From NCBI RefSeq assembly GCF_005049235.1, contig NZ_SUMD01000002.1:1-64000 (forward strand): 64,000 bases of DNA, read 5' to 3'. The translations under genes and the position numbers were made by a program. This document shows, piece after piece, positions 62,849 to 64,000 of the stretch; within the stretch, counting starts at the first letter, position 1; each line of letters begins with the position of its first letter. The notes under the pieces are model-generated. The model had not been told where the DNA came from and searched no databases. It saw only the letters and a program-made list of their open reading frames with translations. The DNA comes from Rhodococcus oryzae. GTDB lineage: Bacteria; Actinomycetota; Actinomycetes; Mycobacteriales; Mycobacteriaceae.

Positions 62849-63868
62849 ATGAGGGGAACAGCAACCGTCGTCGGCGGCGGCATCGGCGGACTCACGGCCG
62901 CGAACTACCTGATCCGGGCCGGATGGGAGGTTCGGGTGCACGAGCGCGCCGACACGCTGCCCGACACCGGCACCGCGCTCGGCCTGTGGCCGCAGGCGCT
63001 CGCCGCCCTCGACGCGATCGGACTCGGCGACCGGGTCCGGGAGCTCGGCGTCTCGCAGTCGTCCGGCGCCCTGCTCCGCTCGGACGGCACCGCCATCGCC
63101 CGCGTCACGGTGCGGGGCGGGTCCACCACCCTGCTGTCGCGGCCCGCGCTGCTGACCACCCTGGCCGCGCCCCTCGGTCCGGGAGTGCTGCGCTACGACA
63201 CCACCGGGGACCGGTGCGGCGACGGGGCCGACGTCGTGATCGCCGCGGACGGCATCAACAGCCGGATCCGGGACGCGGTGTTAGGCGAGCGTTACCGCCC
63301 CCGCCCGCTCGGGATGGCCGCCTGGCGGGGCTGGGTGTCCGGCACCGCCGACAGCTCCGCCGAGACCTGGGGCGACGGCGCACTCTTCGGGATCAGCCCA
63401 CGCGACGGTGGCCTGACGAACTTCTTCGCCGCGGTCCGCGTCGAACCCGACGCGGTCGACGGCGGAGCCGCCTTCCTGCGCGAGCGCTTCGGCGGCTGGC
63501 ACTCCGAGGTCCGGACGATCCTCGATCGACTCGACCCCGCCACGCTGCTCCACCACGACCTCTACGAGAGCCCGCCGCTGCCCTCGTACGTACGGGGCAA
63601 CGTGGCCCTGATCGGCGACGCGGCACACGCGATGGCACCGAACCTGGGCCGCGGGGCGTGCGAGGCGATGATCGACGCGGTGGCCCTCGGCAGAGCGCTG
63701 ACGGAGAGCGCGGACGTGCCCGAGGCCCTGCGTCGTTACGACCGGTGCCGTCGACGGCCCACCCGTGCGCTGGTGCGCGCCTCGCGGACCATGGGGAGGG
63801 TGGCGACCACAACCCGGCTGACGCCGTTGCGGGATGTCGCGATCGGCCTGGTGACCAGGCTCGGATGA
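62849..63868 (+). CDS. FAD-dependent monooxygenase (aromatic hydroxylase type)
   Basis: The 339-residue protein has a Rossmann FAD motif VVGGGIGGLTAANYL, the middle motif VVIAADGINSRIR (DG motif) and VALIGDAAHAMAPNLGRGAC near the end, as in para-hydroxybenzoate-hydroxylase-like enzymes. These add one oxygen atom using NAD(P)H. Preferred start ATG 62849; a GTG at 62840 is possible but falls in the operator. It is probably the target of the TetR repressor, so an induced substrate is likely. Confidence 0.88.
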   Translation: MRGTATVVGGGIGGLTAANYLIRAGWEVRVHERADTLPDTGTALGLWPQALAALDAIGLGDRVRELGVSQSSGALLRSDGTAIARVTVRGGSTTLLSRPALLTTLAAPLGPGVLRYDTTGDRCGDGADVVIAADGINSRIRDAVLGERYRPRPLGMAAWRGWVSGTADSSAETWGDGALFGISPRDGGLTNFFAAVRVEPDAVDGGAAFLRERFGGWHSEVRTILDRLDPATLLHHDLYESPPLPSYVRGNVALIGDAAHAMAPNLGRGACEAMIDAVALGRALTESADVPEALRRYDRCRRRPTRALVRASRTMGRVATTTRLTPLRDVAIGLVTRLG

Positions 63869-63899
63869 CGCGGGACCGCGAAAAGGCCCCGAAATGACG

Positions 63900-63933
63900 A
63901 CTGACCGCAGCGATCAAGTCAGCTGCGGTCAGT
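63900..63933. terminator. Terminator after the monooxygenase gene
   Basis: ACTGACCGCAGC (63900-63911) and GCTGCGGTCAGT (63922-63933) form a perfect 12-bp stem with a 10-base loop. Beyond it to the window end I see no coding feature. Confidence 0.8.
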
Positions 63934-64000
63934 GTTGCCGGTAACCATAGCGTGACCGGATCGTGACCTCACTGGATTGTGAGCGACGTCACGAGCCTTC

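Noticed and set aside
1-64000. CRISPR array, prophage, rRNA or tRNA genes
   Set aside because: I looked for regularly spaced repeats, phage structural genes, T-loop GGTTCGAATC patterns and rRNA blocks. GGTTCGAATC at 46820 is inside the hydrolase gene and lacks a cloverleaf.

Overview
This window is high-GC actinomycete chromosome, most likely a mycolic-acid-containing genus of the Rhodococcus/Nocardia type. The grounds are the fused lysyl-tRNA synthetase/lysyl-phosphatidylglycerol synthase LysX, a secreted cutinase-like hydrolase, hydrolase-cyclase fusions like those of mycobacteria, a KstR-type sterol operator, a FadD19-like acyl-CoA ligase, and frequent leaderless-type promoters. It is a housekeeping-plus-accessory region. 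I see no rRNA, tRNA, prophage or CRISPR array.

Layout. 1-2.7 kb: the 3' end of a superoxide dismutase, an SMP-30 hydrolase, an unknown gene, and a GDT1-type manganese exporter behind a yybP-ykoY (Mn2+) riboswitch with an apparent ribosome-site switch. 2.7-3.4 kb: a secreted protein whose promoter element recurs before two small secreted proteins near 12.0 and 13.4 kb. 3.6-9.8 kb: an overlapping dipeptide/nickel-type ABC importer with a major facilitator exporter behind a Zur/Fur-like palindrome, reminiscent of opine-metallophore systems but without biosynthetic genes. 10-13.4 kb: an F420-type oxidoreductase, a DksA-like protein, a decayed paralogue of the 2.7 kb secreted gene, three small secreted proteins and an SDR dehydrogenase. 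13.6-19.1 kb: a TM0106-type nuclease and a copper operon (YcnI-CopC-CopD).

19.1-25.6 kb, minus strand: a 14-helix drug exporter, SRPBCC protein, succinate-semialdehyde dehydrogenase, FadD19-like ligase and a His-rich methyltransferase divergent from an XRE-cupin regulator. 26.3-29.7 kb: a VanY-like carboxypeptidase, PAP2 phosphatase, response regulator and histidine kinase of lower GC, with an 11-bp direct repeat upstream typical of OmpR-family regulators. 29.8-32.8 kb: tandem hydrolase-cyclase fusions. 32.8-35.1 kb: an orphan transposase-like HTH protein, a membrane protein and a Gly/Ala-rich exported protein. 35.6-38.7 kb: a DUF5313-like protein, RraA, an L,D-transpeptidase and a PhoX-type phosphatase.

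38.9-41.1 kb: TetR, VOC protein and steroid 5-alpha-reductase-like enzyme, flanked by two inverted copies of a 61-63 bp palindromic element. 41.2-47.5 kb: a membrane protein, an S4 RNA-binding protein and the lysX operon. 47.5-51.6 kb: a monooxygenase, esterase, PucR-type regulator and cutinase. 52-55.7 kb: two secreted Ig-like repeat proteins with a shared C-terminal tail. 55.9-61.9 kb: glutamate synthase gltBD. 62.2-63.9 kb: TetR divergent from an FAD monooxygenase with stacked palindromic operators, ending in a strong terminator.
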